NCBI RefSeq assembly: GCF_900564155.1
Contig: NZ_LS999839.1
Location: forward strand, 3,035,097 to 3,099,096
Reading direction: 5' to 3'
Length of the DNA stretch: 64,000 nt
Origin: Pedobacter schmidteae
Lineage (GTDB): Bacteria > Bacteroidota > Bacteroidia > Sphingobacteriales > Sphingobacteriaceae
A program made the position numbers and the translations under genes. The notes under the pieces were generated by a model, which saw only the letters and a program-made list of their open reading frames with translations, had not been told where the DNA came from and did no database searches. Position 1 is the first letter of the stretch. Each line of letters opens with the position of its first letter. Shown piece by piece: positions 34,724-43,279 of this stretch.

Positions 34724-36025
34724 ATGGTGTCAACACTTAAAACGAAATCTATAAACCCCATTTACTGGATACCAACTACCTGGTTTGCTATGGGACTACC
34801 TTTTGTTGCATTGTCGGGAGCAAGCTCCATTATGTACAAAAATATGGGCATTTCTGATACACAGATTGCCTTTTGGACTTCTCTGATTATGTTCCCGTGG
34901 ACGATTAAGCCATTGTGGGGGCCTTTTCTGGAGATGTATAAAACAAAGAAATTCTTTGTTTATACTACCCAGATTTTTACCGGATTGCTGTTTGGTCTGC
35001 TGGCCTTGACCTTGCAGATGGATCATTTTTTTAGTTTTTCTATTGCCATTTTAACCATTATCGCCCTTAGCGGCTCTACACATGATACTGCCGCTGATGG
35101 TGTGTATTTAAATGAACTGACGCCGAAATTGCAAGCTAAATTTGTTGGTTGGCAGGGTGCTTTTTACAATATAGCCAAGGTTTTTTCGGGTGGTGTGTTG
35201 GTGTACTTTGCCGGACAGTTGGAGAAACAGATCGGCATTCACAATGCATGGATGGTGGTGATGTTTGCCTATGGGATCATTATGGTTTTATTGGGCTTGT
35301 ATAACATGCGGGTATTGCCAGCGGGGAATGAGGCCAAAAAAGTGAGTTCTGTTGGCGAAGGCTTTGCAACCTTAAAGGATGTCATCATTACCTTTTTCCA
35401 GAAAAAGAACATTTGGTTTAGCCTTTGTTTCATTGTTTTTTATCGTTTTGCCGAAGGGCAGGCTATCAAAATTGTGCCCCTATTTTTTAAAGCATCCAGG
35501 GAAACAGGAGGCTTGGGCCTAACCACTTCAGAAATTGGATTGTTATATGGTGTTTTCGGCTCCATCGCTTTTGTGTTGGGCTCTATTGTTGCAGGTTATT
35601 ATGTTTCTAATAAAGGGCTGACCAAAAAAACATTGTTGGTTTTGTGTGCCTTTTTTAACCTGCCCTTTGCAGCTTATGCTTTTCTGGCGATAGCCATGCC
35701 ACACGAACTGTATATCATTGCTTCGGCAGTGGCTATAGAGTATTTTGGTTATGGCTACGGGTTTGTTGGTTTGATCTTATTCATGATGCAGAACATTGCA
35801 CCTGGTAAGTATAAAATGGCCCATTACGCATTTGGAAGTGGATTGATGAACCTCGGGTTTATGATTCCTTCGATGATAAGCGGTTTGTTGAGTGACTATT
35901 TAGGTTATAAAGAATTTTTTATCTGGGTGCTGATTGCTACCATACCTGCATTTATAGTAACCTGGCTGGTGCCACTAATGCCGCCTGTAAAAGAAGAGGT
36001 TGCCGAGGAAGTTGTGGCAGAATAA
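34724..36025 (+). CDS. AmpG-like MFS transporter
   Basis: 433 residues and twelve predicted membrane helices. STHDTAADGVYLNEL in the first half and SVAYE-like AVAIEYFGYGYGF in the second are the kind of motifs found in AmpG/PAT-type permeases, which import GlcNAc-anhydro-muropeptides or acetyl-CoA. It lies 40 bp after the DUF5009 gene and 12 bp before the first SGNH esterase. In this locus it is probably the permease for the disaccharide or acylated product made by the outer enzymes. The acidic tail (EEVAEEVVAE) is unusual but harmless. Confidence 0.78.
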   Translation: MVSTLKTKSINPIYWIPTTWFAMGLPFVALSGASSIMYKNMGISDTQIAFWTSLIMFPWTIKPLWGPFLEMYKTKKFFVYTTQIFTGLLFGLLALTLQMDHFFSFSIAILTIIALSGSTHDTAADGVYLNELTPKLQAKFVGWQGAFYNIAKVFSGGVLVYFAGQLEKQIGIHNAWMVVMFAYGIIMVLLGLYNMRVLPAGNEAKKVSSVGEGFATLKDVIITFFQKKNIWFSLCFIVFYRFAEGQAIKIVPLFFKASRETGGLGLTTSEIGLLYGVFGSIAFVLGSIVAGYYVSNKGLTKKTLLVLCAFFNLPFAAYAFLAIAMPHELYIIASAVAIEYFGYGYGFVGLILFMMQNIAPGKYKMAHYAFGSGLMNLGFMIPSMISGLLSDYLGYKEFFIWVLIATIPAFIVTWLVPLMPPVKEEVAEEVVAE

Positions 36026-36037
36026 AATGACAGATAG

Positions 36038-36739
36038 ATGGAAAATTTGAAACGATTTATGATGAAGAAACTATTTTTTATTGGCGTGTTAGTGACTGCT
36101 TCATTTTCTGGCCGGGCACAGCAGACTACCGCGATTGACAGCAGTTATGCAAATGGACATTATTTGCAAAGACTGGATTTTTTTAAAAAAATGCCCAATC
36201 AAAAAAAAGAAATTGTGTTTTTAGGTAACAGCATTACCGAAGGCGGTAAATGGCAGGAATTGGTGCCCTTGAAGTCTGTGGTAAACAGGGGGATTAGTGG
36301 CGATGTTACCTATGGTGTAATCGCCAGGATGGATGAGGTGCTGGCAGCAAAACCTGCTAAAATCTTTATCCTGATTGGCATCAATGATATGAAGCGTGGT
36401 ACGCCACAAGCGGCAATTCTGGGCAATTACCGAAAAATCATTGATATGGTGAAGCAAAAATCACCTGCTACAAAATTATACGTTCAGAGTATACTACCTG
36501 TCAACAAAGCGATGTTGCCGCCATCTTACGAGAAATTATCGAATGCGGGTATATTGGAAATGAATACCCAGTTGAAGACGATTTGCGAGAACGAGGGGCT
36601 GAACTATGTAAACTTACATGAGGTTTTTGCAGGGAGAGATGGCGAGTTAAAAAAAGAACTGAGTATAGATGGTCTGCATTTGAGGTCGGCCGCATATATC
36701 GTTTGGGCTGATTATTTAAGAAAAATACAGGCATTGTAA
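36038..36739 (+). CDS. SGNH/GDSL esterase, tandem copy 1
   Basis: 233 residues from 36038; starts at 36059 or 36062 would place the signal peptide (MKKLFFIGVLVTASF) right at the N-terminus and may be the real ones. Blocks: FLGNSITEGG with nucleophile S65, a Gly in ISGDVTYG, GINDM with Asn, and SIDGLHL with D211 and H214. Relatives include sialate and other carbohydrate O-acetylesterases. It is secreted. The next gene is a paralogue 1 bp downstream. It probably removes O-acetyl groups from amino sugars before uptake. Confidence 0.87.
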   Translation: MENLKRFMMKKLFFIGVLVTASFSGRAQQTTAIDSSYANGHYLQRLDFFKKMPNQKKEIVFLGNSITEGGKWQELVPLKSVVNRGISGDVTYGVIARMDEVLAAKPAKIFILIGINDMKRGTPQAAILGNYRKIIDMVKQKSPATKLYVQSILPVNKAMLPPSYEKLSNAGILEMNTQLKTICENEGLNYVNLHEVFAGRDGELKKELSIDGLHLRSAAYIVWADYLRKIQAL

Positions 36740-36740
36740 A

Positions 36741-37433
36741 ATGAAAAGAATCAAAATATTTACGACTGCCTTTGGCATGCTGGGAGCCGCCATTGCTGCA
36801 AATGCACAAACAGAGGTAAAGGTTGACAGCAATTATGCCAATTCTTATTACCAGCAAAGGGTAGAATATTTCAATAAAATGGCCCATGTGAAAAATGAAG
36901 TTGTGTTTTTGGGCAACAGCATTACAGAGCGCGGCGAATGGCAGGAAATTTTATCGGGTTACCGCTATCCGATAGTGAACCGTGGTGTGGGTGGCGATAA
37001 TTCATTCGGCATCCTGGCCCGTATGGATGAGATTTTGGCTTCCAAACCGAGGGCTATTTTTCTGATGGACGGTATCAATGATTTGTTTAGAAAGTTGCCT
37101 TACGAGGTAAGTATCCATAATTACCGTAGGATCATCAGAAAGATCAAAAGTCAATCGCCGAAAACGAAAATTTATATAGAAAGTGCCTTGCCTATTAATG
37201 AGGAAATGACCACGGCGGCCTATACTAAAGGACGCAGTAAAATGGTGCCGGTACTGAATGAAAAAATAAAACAGCTTGCAAAAGAGGAAAAAGTACCATA
37301 TATCGATATTGTTCCGCTTTTTGCAGACGAGCAGGGTAATCTAAAACGGGAAGTGACCATGGATGGGGTACACCTGAAAGCGAGTGCTTATATAGATTGG
37401 GTGAATTATTTAAAAGAACATAAATATTTATGA
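36741..37433 (+). CDS. SGNH/GDSL esterase, tandem copy 2
   Basis: 230 residues with a signal peptide ending NAQ (about 23). Catalytic blocks are FLGNSITERG with S60, VGGDNSFG, DGINDLF and MDGVHLKAS with D208 and H211. It is closely similar in layout to the gene just upstream, so this is a tandem duplication with divergence, perhaps for different acyl positions. Its end overlaps the DUF4434 start by 4 bp (ATGA), which shows translational coupling. Confidence 0.87.
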   Translation: MKRIKIFTTAFGMLGAAIAANAQTEVKVDSNYANSYYQQRVEYFNKMAHVKNEVVFLGNSITERGEWQEILSGYRYPIVNRGVGGDNSFGILARMDEILASKPRAIFLMDGINDLFRKLPYEVSIHNYRRIIRKIKSQSPKTKIYIESALPINEEMTTAAYTKGRSKMVPVLNEKIKQLAKEEKVPYIDIVPLFADEQGNLKREVTMDGVHLKASAYIDWVNYLKEHKYL

Positions 37434-38368
37434 GGATAACAGGAACCTTTATAGACGAGATTTCGCACGATATTCCCCATCAGAATTGGGGAAGGGTAGA
37501 ATGGGATAGAGATTTTGCACATATGAAATCTGTTGGGATAGACACGGTCATTATGATCAGAAGTGGCTATCGCAGGTTTATTACTTATCCTTCTATTTAT
37601 TTGAGGGATAATTTTGGTTGTTATGAACCACCTGCTGATTTGGTAGAACTGTTTTTGCAACTGGCCGATAAATACAGCATGAAGTTTTATTTCGGTTTAT
37701 ATGACAGCGGTAAATACTGGGATACGGGCAACCTTCAGCATGAAATAGATGCCAACCGTTATGTTATTGATGAGGTTTGGAAACAATATGGACACTATAA
37801 AAGCTTTGGTGGCTGGTACTTGAGCATGGAAATCAGCAGGAGGACAAAGGGGGCTACTGAAGCTTTCCGAACATTGGGACAACAGTGCAAGGACGTAAGT
37901 GGAGGTTTGCCTACTTTGATTTCGCCATGGATAGATGGTAAAAAAGCAGTAATGGCAGCTTCTTCAGAACTGACTAAGCAGGATGCGGTTTCGCTTCAGG
38001 AACACGAGCGGGAATGGGGCGAAATATTTGATGGCATAAAAGGTGCTGTTGATGCGGTTGCTTTTCAGGATGGACATATTGACTACCATGAACTGGATGA
38101 TTTTTTTGCGGTAAATAAAAAAATCGCTGATCAGTACGGTTTACAGTGCTGGACAAATGCCGAGAGTTTTGACCGCGATATGCCAATTAAATTTTTGCCG
38201 ATTAAATTTGAAAAACTGCGTTTGAAGCTGGAAGCAGCGCGCAGAGCAGGATATGATAAGGCCATTACTTTCGAATTTTCACATTTTATGAGCCCGCAGT
38301 CGGCCTACCTGCAAGCGGGTCATTTATTTAACAGATACAAAGAATACCTTGAGGGATTAACATTTTGA
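37430..38368 (+). CDS. DUF4434 domain protein (TIM-barrel, glycosidase-like)
   Basis: 312 residues, no signal peptide. It starts RITGTFIDEISHDIPHQNW, the entry of DUF4434 proteins, and shows TIM-barrel-like alternation with MEIS (about 134), ISPW (about 164) and FQDGH (about 207) at strand ends, where acidic residues of a glycosidase would sit. DUF4434 proteins occur in amino-sugar and sialate loci, but no reaction is assigned to them as far as I know. It is translationally coupled to the SGNH esterase. Its cytosolic location, unlike its neighbours, suggests work on an imported product alongside the epimerase. Confidence 0.78.
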   Translation: MRITGTFIDEISHDIPHQNWGRVEWDRDFAHMKSVGIDTVIMIRSGYRRFITYPSIYLRDNFGCYEPPADLVELFLQLADKYSMKFYFGLYDSGKYWDTGNLQHEIDANRYVIDEVWKQYGHYKSFGGWYLSMEISRRTKGATEAFRTLGQQCKDVSGGLPTLISPWIDGKKAVMAASSELTKQDAVSLQEHEREWGEIFDGIKGAVDAVAFQDGHIDYHELDDFFAVNKKIADQYGLQCWTNAESFDRDMPIKFLPIKFEKLRLKLEAARRAGYDKAITFEFSHFMSPQSAYLQAGHLFNRYKEYLEGLTF

Positions 38369-38369
38369 G

Positions 38370-38439
38370 TGAAGCGGGAAAATCATGATGGTTTTATCGT
38401 CCTTCGGGGGAGGGACAGGTATAAATCATGAACGCTTCA
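38370..38439. repeat. Intergenic nested inverted repeat between DUF4434 and the epimerase
   Basis: TGAAGCG (38370-38376) pairs with CGCTTCA (38433-38439) and TCATGA (38383-38388) with TCATGA (38426-38431). An inner GTCC/GGGAC hairpin is possible. There is no clear U-tract, so it is a processing, attenuation or repeat element rather than a standard terminator. Confidence 0.5.
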
Positions 38440-38461
38440 TTCAGTAAAAAACAATATACAG

Positions 38462-39622
38462 ATGAAAAATTACAGTGAAATTTACGAACAGGAATTGCTT
38501 CATAATGTGATTCCATTTTGGATGAAGCATTCGAAGGATGAAGTGCAGGGGGGATATTTTAACTGTCTGGATCGTTTAGGAAATGTATACGATACAGATA
38601 AATTTATGTGGTTGCAGGCCAGAGAAGTATGGACCTTTGCTACCTTGTATAACGAGCAGGAAGCCCGGCCGGAATGGTTGGAGATGGCTAAGCATGGTGC
38701 TGATTTTATTGAGCAGCATGGCCGCGATGCAGAGGGAAACTGGTATTTTTCTTTAGATCAATCGGGCAAGCCGCTGGTGCAGCCGTACAATATATTTTCT
38801 GATTGTTTTGCCAGCATGGCATTTGCGGCTTTGTATAAAGCTGACCCACAGGAAAAATATGCTAAGTTGGCTAAAGATACTTTCCATAATATTTTAAAAC
38901 GCCAGGATAATCCGAAAGGCAAATACAGCAAAGCTTATCCGGGAACACGTAACCTGAAGAATTTTGCGCTACCGATGATATTGAGCAACCTATCGTTGGA
39001 GATGGAACATCTGCTGGATAAAAAGACTGTTGATGATTTGTTAAAGGCAGTGATCCACGAAGTAATGGATGTTTTTTACCAGGAAGAGAGTGGCCTGATT
39101 TTGGAAAATGTAAACGTAGACGGTTCTTTTTCCGATTCTTTTGAGGGTCGGCTGATTAATCCGGGACATACTATTGAAGCCATGTGGTTTATGATGGATC
39201 TTGGCGTTCGCTTAAATGATCAGAAATTAATAGAAAAGGCAACTGAGATTGCCCTGCATACGCTTGAATATGGTTGGGACAAGGAATTTGGCGGTATTTT
39301 CTACTTTATGGATATCATGAACAAGCCACAACAACAGCTGGAATGGGACCAGAAATTGTGGTGGGTGCATTTGGAAGCCCTGGTTTGTATGGCTAAGGGC
39401 TATGAGCTGACAGGTAATGAAAAATGTCTGGAATGGTTTGAAAAACTGCATGATTACAGTTGGGAGCGTTTCAGAGATCCGGAGCATGGCGAGTGGTTTG
39501 CTTATCTGAACAGAAGGGGCGAAGTGTTGCTGCCGTTAAAAGGTGGTAAATGGAAATGTTGCTTTCATGTGCCAAGGGCTTTGTTTCAGATCGCAAAAAC
39601 CATGGAAAAGGTAGGTGTTTAA
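38462..39622 (+). CDS. N-acylglucosamine 2-epimerase (AGE/RnBP type)
   Basis: 386 residues, cytosolic, an (alpha/alpha)6-barrel family. Visible signatures are GGYFNCLDRLGNVYDTDKF (about 30-48), WLQAREVWTF (about 50-59), NPGHTIEAMWF (about 235) and GGKWKCCFHVPRAL near the C-terminus. The last matches renin-binding-protein-type GlcNAc 2-epimerases rather than cellobiose 2-epimerases. The enzyme interconverts ManNAc and GlcNAc. It is the last gene of the group and links the locus to ManNAc or sialate-derived sugar, though no lyase or sialidase is in the window. Confidence 0.87.
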   Translation: MKNYSEIYEQELLHNVIPFWMKHSKDEVQGGYFNCLDRLGNVYDTDKFMWLQAREVWTFATLYNEQEARPEWLEMAKHGADFIEQHGRDAEGNWYFSLDQSGKPLVQPYNIFSDCFASMAFAALYKADPQEKYAKLAKDTFHNILKRQDNPKGKYSKAYPGTRNLKNFALPMILSNLSLEMEHLLDKKTVDDLLKAVIHEVMDVFYQEESGLILENVNVDGSFSDSFEGRLINPGHTIEAMWFMMDLGVRLNDQKLIEKATEIALHTLEYGWDKEFGGIFYFMDIMNKPQQQLEWDQKLWWVHLEALVCMAKGYELTGNEKCLEWFEKLHDYSWERFRDPEHGEWFAYLNRRGEVLLPLKGGKWKCCFHVPRALFQIAKTMEKVGV

Positions 39623-39626
39623 TGTG

Positions 39627-39723
39627 AAAAAATAACCGTTCTCTTCAGAGGCTGGGATAAATTGTTTTCCTTGGGGAAAACAAATGAACCCGATGCCTCC
39701 TCAGAGAAGGTGATTTTTTCTTT
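39627..39723 (+). repeat. Structured dispersed repeat, copy A
   Basis: AAAAATAACCGTTCTCTTCA begins it and CTCAGAGAAGGTGATTTTTTC ends it in segments that pair as an outer stem; an inner hairpin (TTGTTTTCC/GGAAAACAA, 39663-39683) lies between. Copy B at 43080-43168 has the same outer arms but a different, still self-complementary, inner hairpin. It sits right after the epimerase stop and may act as its terminator. Confidence 0.7.
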
Positions 39724-39918
39724 CAAACATGGTGGCCGGGTATGGCGGTAAGAGAAGGTAATTTTTTCTTTCAAGCATGGTGACCGGGTATGGTGTAAGA
39801 GGAGGTGATTTTTTTGTTTCAGTATGGAGGGCTGGTATGGCGGTAAGAGGACGTGATTTTTTTAATTCAGTATGGGGGTAGGTATGGTGGTAAGCGGAGG
39901 TGATTTTTTCTTTAGAAT
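39709..39918. repeat. Tandem repeat of 47-48 bp, about 4.4 copies
   Basis: Units start at 39709, 39757, 39804, 39852 and 39899 with GGTGATTTTTT (or a close variant) and end with GGTAAGAGGA or similar, with about 80 percent identity. It occupies most of the 305-bp gap between the epimerase and the next gene and starts inside structured repeat A. A minus-strand reading frame crosses it but only reflects the repeat. Confidence 0.8.
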
Positions 39919-39927
39919 TTTTATAAT

Positions 39928-40818
39928 ATGAAGGGTTTGTTATTTGCACTGGTGATTTCTCCAGTGTTTGCTTTGGTTCATGTGGATCATCAGCCAAAAT
40001 CTGTTGCAGCAGGGAGAGATAGTATTCCTAAGGGACTTTATACTTTTATGGAAGGTGAAGTGAAGCCGGATGTTATAAAGCCATGTTTTAATGGCGCATA
40101 TTATAGGAAGGCCGTATCCAGTAAAGACGTTTGGCTCGGTATATCAGGCACTGTTGTGCTGCCAAAAATTAGCCTGGACAGTTCGAGACGAAATGACAGG
40201 ATGCCGGGACAGTTTTTAGACAATCCATCGGTTTATATGGGTGGAAATATGAATGAGCAGGAAACGGACGTAGGCCTTACCTGGGCAGTAGTGAAGTCGG
40301 AGAATGGTGTTGTTAGCAAAGAGCGGAAGGCATTCCGGCCATTTTTCAGAAGAGCGGGATATCCGAAAACAGGGCAAAAAGACATCTGGCAAAATGCTCC
40401 TGCTGAAAAGGCTTATTACTGGTATCCGGGTGAAGAGGTGCATATGTCGCTCAGGGTAGTTAGTGATGGTAAACTGAAATTTATGGTAGAGGGTGCAGGG
40501 AAACGTTTTGAGGCCGAATTTGAAAGCGATGGTTACCGGATGGATGGCGTAGGAGAGTTTAAGCGGGTAAATGCGATTGACCAGGTAAGGAACGAAGGGA
40601 AGGCTGCACAGCCTACCAAAGCAAGGGTGGAAAATTCTGTCTGGAAAGCGACAAACCTGTTTAGAATGTACAAAGGAAAAGTCATTACCGTTCCTATGCA
40701 CCGGGATAGGTTTACCGATATGCGTTGTCCGGATATGAAGCATTTTAATATAAAGGCCAGTAAAGGCCAACAGAAGGTGGGAGGCGAAAGCATCAGCATT
40801 TATGGGAATGTTAGCTAA
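39928..40818 (+). CDS. Secreted protein of unknown function
   Basis: 296 residues with a short signal peptide (about 1-17, VFALVHV). The mature protein has alternating polar and aromatic residues typical of a beta-sandwich (QNAPAEKAYYWYPGEE near 155-170, then GKLKFMVEGAGKRF), and ends without any membrane anchor. I do not recognise it. A carbohydrate-binding or lectin-like fold is possible from the Trp and Tyr content. It follows the tandem repeats and has no close partner; the next gene begins 92 bp on. Confidence 0.68.
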   Translation: MKGLLFALVISPVFALVHVDHQPKSVAAGRDSIPKGLYTFMEGEVKPDVIKPCFNGAYYRKAVSSKDVWLGISGTVVLPKISLDSSRRNDRMPGQFLDNPSVYMGGNMNEQETDVGLTWAVVKSENGVVSKERKAFRPFFRRAGYPKTGQKDIWQNAPAEKAYYWYPGEEVHMSLRVVSDGKLKFMVEGAGKRFEAEFESDGYRMDGVGEFKRVNAIDQVRNEGKAAQPTKARVENSVWKATNLFRMYKGKVITVPMHRDRFTDMRCPDMKHFNIKASKGQQKVGGESISIYGNVS

Positions 40819-40910
40819 GTGACATTTGACCTGTTCTTGTTACATTTGTTGTGAGCGGTAGATGTTGAATATTTATTAACTTTACCGCACACTAACTAAT
40901 ATATTATCAT

Positions 40911-43088
40911 ATGAAAAGAACAGTTTATTTGCTGTTGTGCGTAATGTTATTGTCTTTTGCCCATACGGTGAAAGCAGACGAAGGGATGTGGCTCCCGATG
41001 CTGATAGGTAAAAACTATGAGCAAATGAAGAAACAAGGTTTTAAGCTGACTGCTAAAGACCTGTATAATGCCAATGGCTCTAGTTTAAAAGATGCAATTG
41101 TTCATTTTGGTGGTTTCTGTACCGGAGAGATTGTGTCGGACAAAGGCTTGATTTTTACCAATCACCACTGTGGTTATGATGCCATAGCGTCTAATTCGAC
41201 CGCTCAGAACAATATTTTAGATAACGGATTTTATGCAAAAAATTATGGGGAAGAAAAACCAATCGCTGGTTTGTTTGTCCGTTTTTTGCAAAGAATGGAA
41301 GATGTTACAGCTAAAGTTAACGAGGCGACTAAAGGTTTGAAAGGCGGAGAGAAAGAAGCTAAAATGACAGAAGTGTTTAACGCAATTGCTAAAGCTGCAA
41401 TAACCGGTCCGAGCATTGAAGCCAATGTGAAAGACTTTTATAAATCAAACCAATTCATTCTGTTTGTTTACGAGCGTTTTGATGATGTCCGTCTGGTAGG
41501 TACACCTCCTCAAAATATCGGAAAATTTGGTGGAGATACCGACAACTGGGAATGGCCACGTCAGACCGGTGATTTCTCGGTGTTCCGTGTGTATGCTTCA
41601 ACCGGTAACCAAGCTGCAAAATATAATGTTCAGAACGTTCCTTATAAACCTAAGAAATTCCTTCCGGTTTCAATTAAAGGTGTTAAAAATGGCGATTTCT
41701 CCATCGTATATGGTTATCCCGGACGTACCGACAGGTATCTGACTTCTTATGGGGTTGACCTGGCGACTGAAAAAGTAAGCCCTACGATTGTTAAGCTTCG
41801 TGATATACGCCTGAAAGCATGGAAGGCCGAAATGGACAAAGATGTGAGTCTGCGTTTGAAATTGTCTTCTAAATATGCGCAGATTGCCAATTACTGGAAG
41901 TATTTTATCGGGCAAACCGAGCAGCTGAAACGCCTAAAGGTGGCAGATGCAAAAAGAACGGAAGAAAAAGCTTTTACCCAATGGGCCTCACAAAAAACAG
42001 AATTTGCAGGTTTAATGGAGCAATACGATCAGATTTATAAGGAAATTGATCCGATATCTGTTCAGCGTACTTATATTAACGAGGGCTTTAATGCTTCGCA
42101 ATGGGCAACCAATGCATCGGGCATGGGTAGGGCATTGATCAATTTCAGCAAAAGTAAATACGACGCTGCGGCCAATAAACAAGTGCAGGAGAACCTGAAT
42201 AATGCGGTAAATGCTTACGAAGAAACTTACAATGAGACGGCCGATAAAAAGATTTTTGCACAGATCTTAGCTTCGTTTTACAAAGACGTTCCGGTAAAAG
42301 CTCAACCTAAGTTTTTTGCAGAAATTGCTGAAAAATATTGGGCGGGTAATCCGGAGGCTACTTTTGAGAAGTATGCCAACTATCTTTGGGAAAATAGTAA
42401 TTTCATTAAGCCAGAGAAGCTGAAAGCATTTATAGCTACAAATCCTTCGGCGGATGCGGTAAGTGCCGATCCAGGGTATCAATATGCTTTAAATATTATC
42501 CCGGCAGAGTATGTTAAAACAAACTTTGGTTCAATTGTAGCCGATTTTGAAAAGAAAAAGGCAGAGCTTGACCATTTGTATCTGAAAGCTATTCTGGAGA
42601 AAAATGCAGGTAAGATTATGTATCCGGATGCGAACTCGACCATGCGACTTACTTATGGAAATGTTCAGGATTACTCTCCAAAGGATGGTATGACATATAA
42701 GACTACCACAACTATTGATGGGATTATGCAGAAATATATTCCAGGTGATAGCGAGTTTGACCTGCCAGCTAATCTGATAGAAAACTATAACAAAAAGAAT
42801 TTCGGGCAGTATGGTAATAATGGAACCCTAACCGTAGGTTTTATTACCAACAATGACATTACTGGCGGTAACTCGGGTTCTCCGGTGATCAATGGAAATG
42901 GAGAATTGATCGGTCTTGCTTTTGATGGTAACTGGGAAGCAATGAGTGGAGATATTGCTTTTGACAAGAAATTTAAGCGCACCATTTGTGTGGATGTAAG
43001 GTATGTGCTTTGGTGCATAGATGTACTAGGTGGTGCAAAGAATATTATTGATGAGTTGGATATCAGGAGAGATGGTGGGAAAAAATAA
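40911..43088 (+). CDS. S46 family dipeptidyl-peptidase (DPP7-like)
   Basis: 725 residues with a signal peptide (about 1-22, KADEGMWLP). It is an exopeptidase of the chymotrypsin fold in the periplasm that releases dipeptides. The catalytic His is in TNHHCGYDA (H86) and Ser in GGNSGSPV (S655). Residue 673, eighteen after the serine, is Gly (LAFDGNWE). In the family, Gly here is typical of DPP7, with preference for hydrophobic P1, and Arg of DPP11, with preference for Asp or Glu. The DPP7 call therefore follows a known specificity rule. The gene stands alone; structured repeat B starts inside its stop region. Confidence 0.93.
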   Translation: MKRTVYLLLCVMLLSFAHTVKADEGMWLPMLIGKNYEQMKKQGFKLTAKDLYNANGSSLKDAIVHFGGFCTGEIVSDKGLIFTNHHCGYDAIASNSTAQNNILDNGFYAKNYGEEKPIAGLFVRFLQRMEDVTAKVNEATKGLKGGEKEAKMTEVFNAIAKAAITGPSIEANVKDFYKSNQFILFVYERFDDVRLVGTPPQNIGKFGGDTDNWEWPRQTGDFSVFRVYASTGNQAAKYNVQNVPYKPKKFLPVSIKGVKNGDFSIVYGYPGRTDRYLTSYGVDLATEKVSPTIVKLRDIRLKAWKAEMDKDVSLRLKLSSKYAQIANYWKYFIGQTEQLKRLKVADAKRTEEKAFTQWASQKTEFAGLMEQYDQIYKEIDPISVQRTYINEGFNASQWATNASGMGRALINFSKSKYDAAANKQVQENLNNAVNAYEETYNETADKKIFAQILASFYKDVPVKAQPKFFAEIAEKYWAGNPEATFEKYANYLWENSNFIKPEKLKAFIATNPSADAVSADPGYQYALNIIPAEYVKTNFGSIVADFEKKKAELDHLYLKAILEKNAGKIMYPDANSTMRLTYGNVQDYSPKDGMTYKTTTTIDGIMQKYIPGDSEFDLPANLIENYNKKNFGQYGNNGTLTVGFITNNDITGGNSGSPVINGNGELIGLAFDGNWEAMSGDIAFDKKFKRTICVDVRYVLWCIDVLGGAKNIIDELDIRRDGGKK

Positions 43089-43168
43089 CCGTTCTCTTCA
43101 AGAGCTGCATTACTTCGCTGAAGGGCGAAGAACGCTGAGGCTCTTTCTGAGAAGGTGATTTTTTCTTT
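43080..43168 (+). repeat. Structured dispersed repeat, copy B
   Basis: It has the same outer arms as copy A (AAAAATAACCGTTCTCTTCA and TGAGAAGGTGATTTTTTC) around a different inner hairpin (CTTCGC/GGCGAAG, 43113-43130). It overlaps the stop codon of the S46 peptidase gene. Different but self-complementary inner sequence suggests the shape, not the sequence, is kept. Confidence 0.7.
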
Positions 43169-43244
43169 AAAGCAGGATGGCAAATATGTCGTCCTGTTTT
43201 TTGTTAAGAATGTTTTTCAGAGCAGGTAATTTTCTGTTCAAAAC

Positions 43245-43275
43245 AATGGCCAGACAATTATTTTGTCTGGCCATT
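43245..43275. terminator. Bidirectional terminator between convergent genes
   Basis: AATGGCCAGACAA (43245-43257) pairs perfectly over 13 bp with TTGTCTGGCCATT (43263-43275), with T-rich sequence to the right and A-rich to the left. It serves both the S46 gene and the desaturase-family gene. Confidence 0.85.
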
Positions 43276-43279
43276 TTAT

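Noticed and set aside
8767..39622. Reading the locus as a complete sialic-acid utilisation locus
   Set aside because: Epimerase, esterases and GH20 fit, but no sialidase, neuraminate lyase or sialate permease of the known types is found in the window.
39701..39997. 98-codon minus-strand frame across the tandem repeats
   Set aside because: The repeated protein motif only mirrors the 47-48 bp DNA repeat, and the frame overlaps the start of the real gene at 39928.
40216..40770. 184-codon minus-strand frame opposite the secreted unknown protein
   Set aside because: The plus-strand frame has a signal peptide and correct boundaries; the minus frame has neither.
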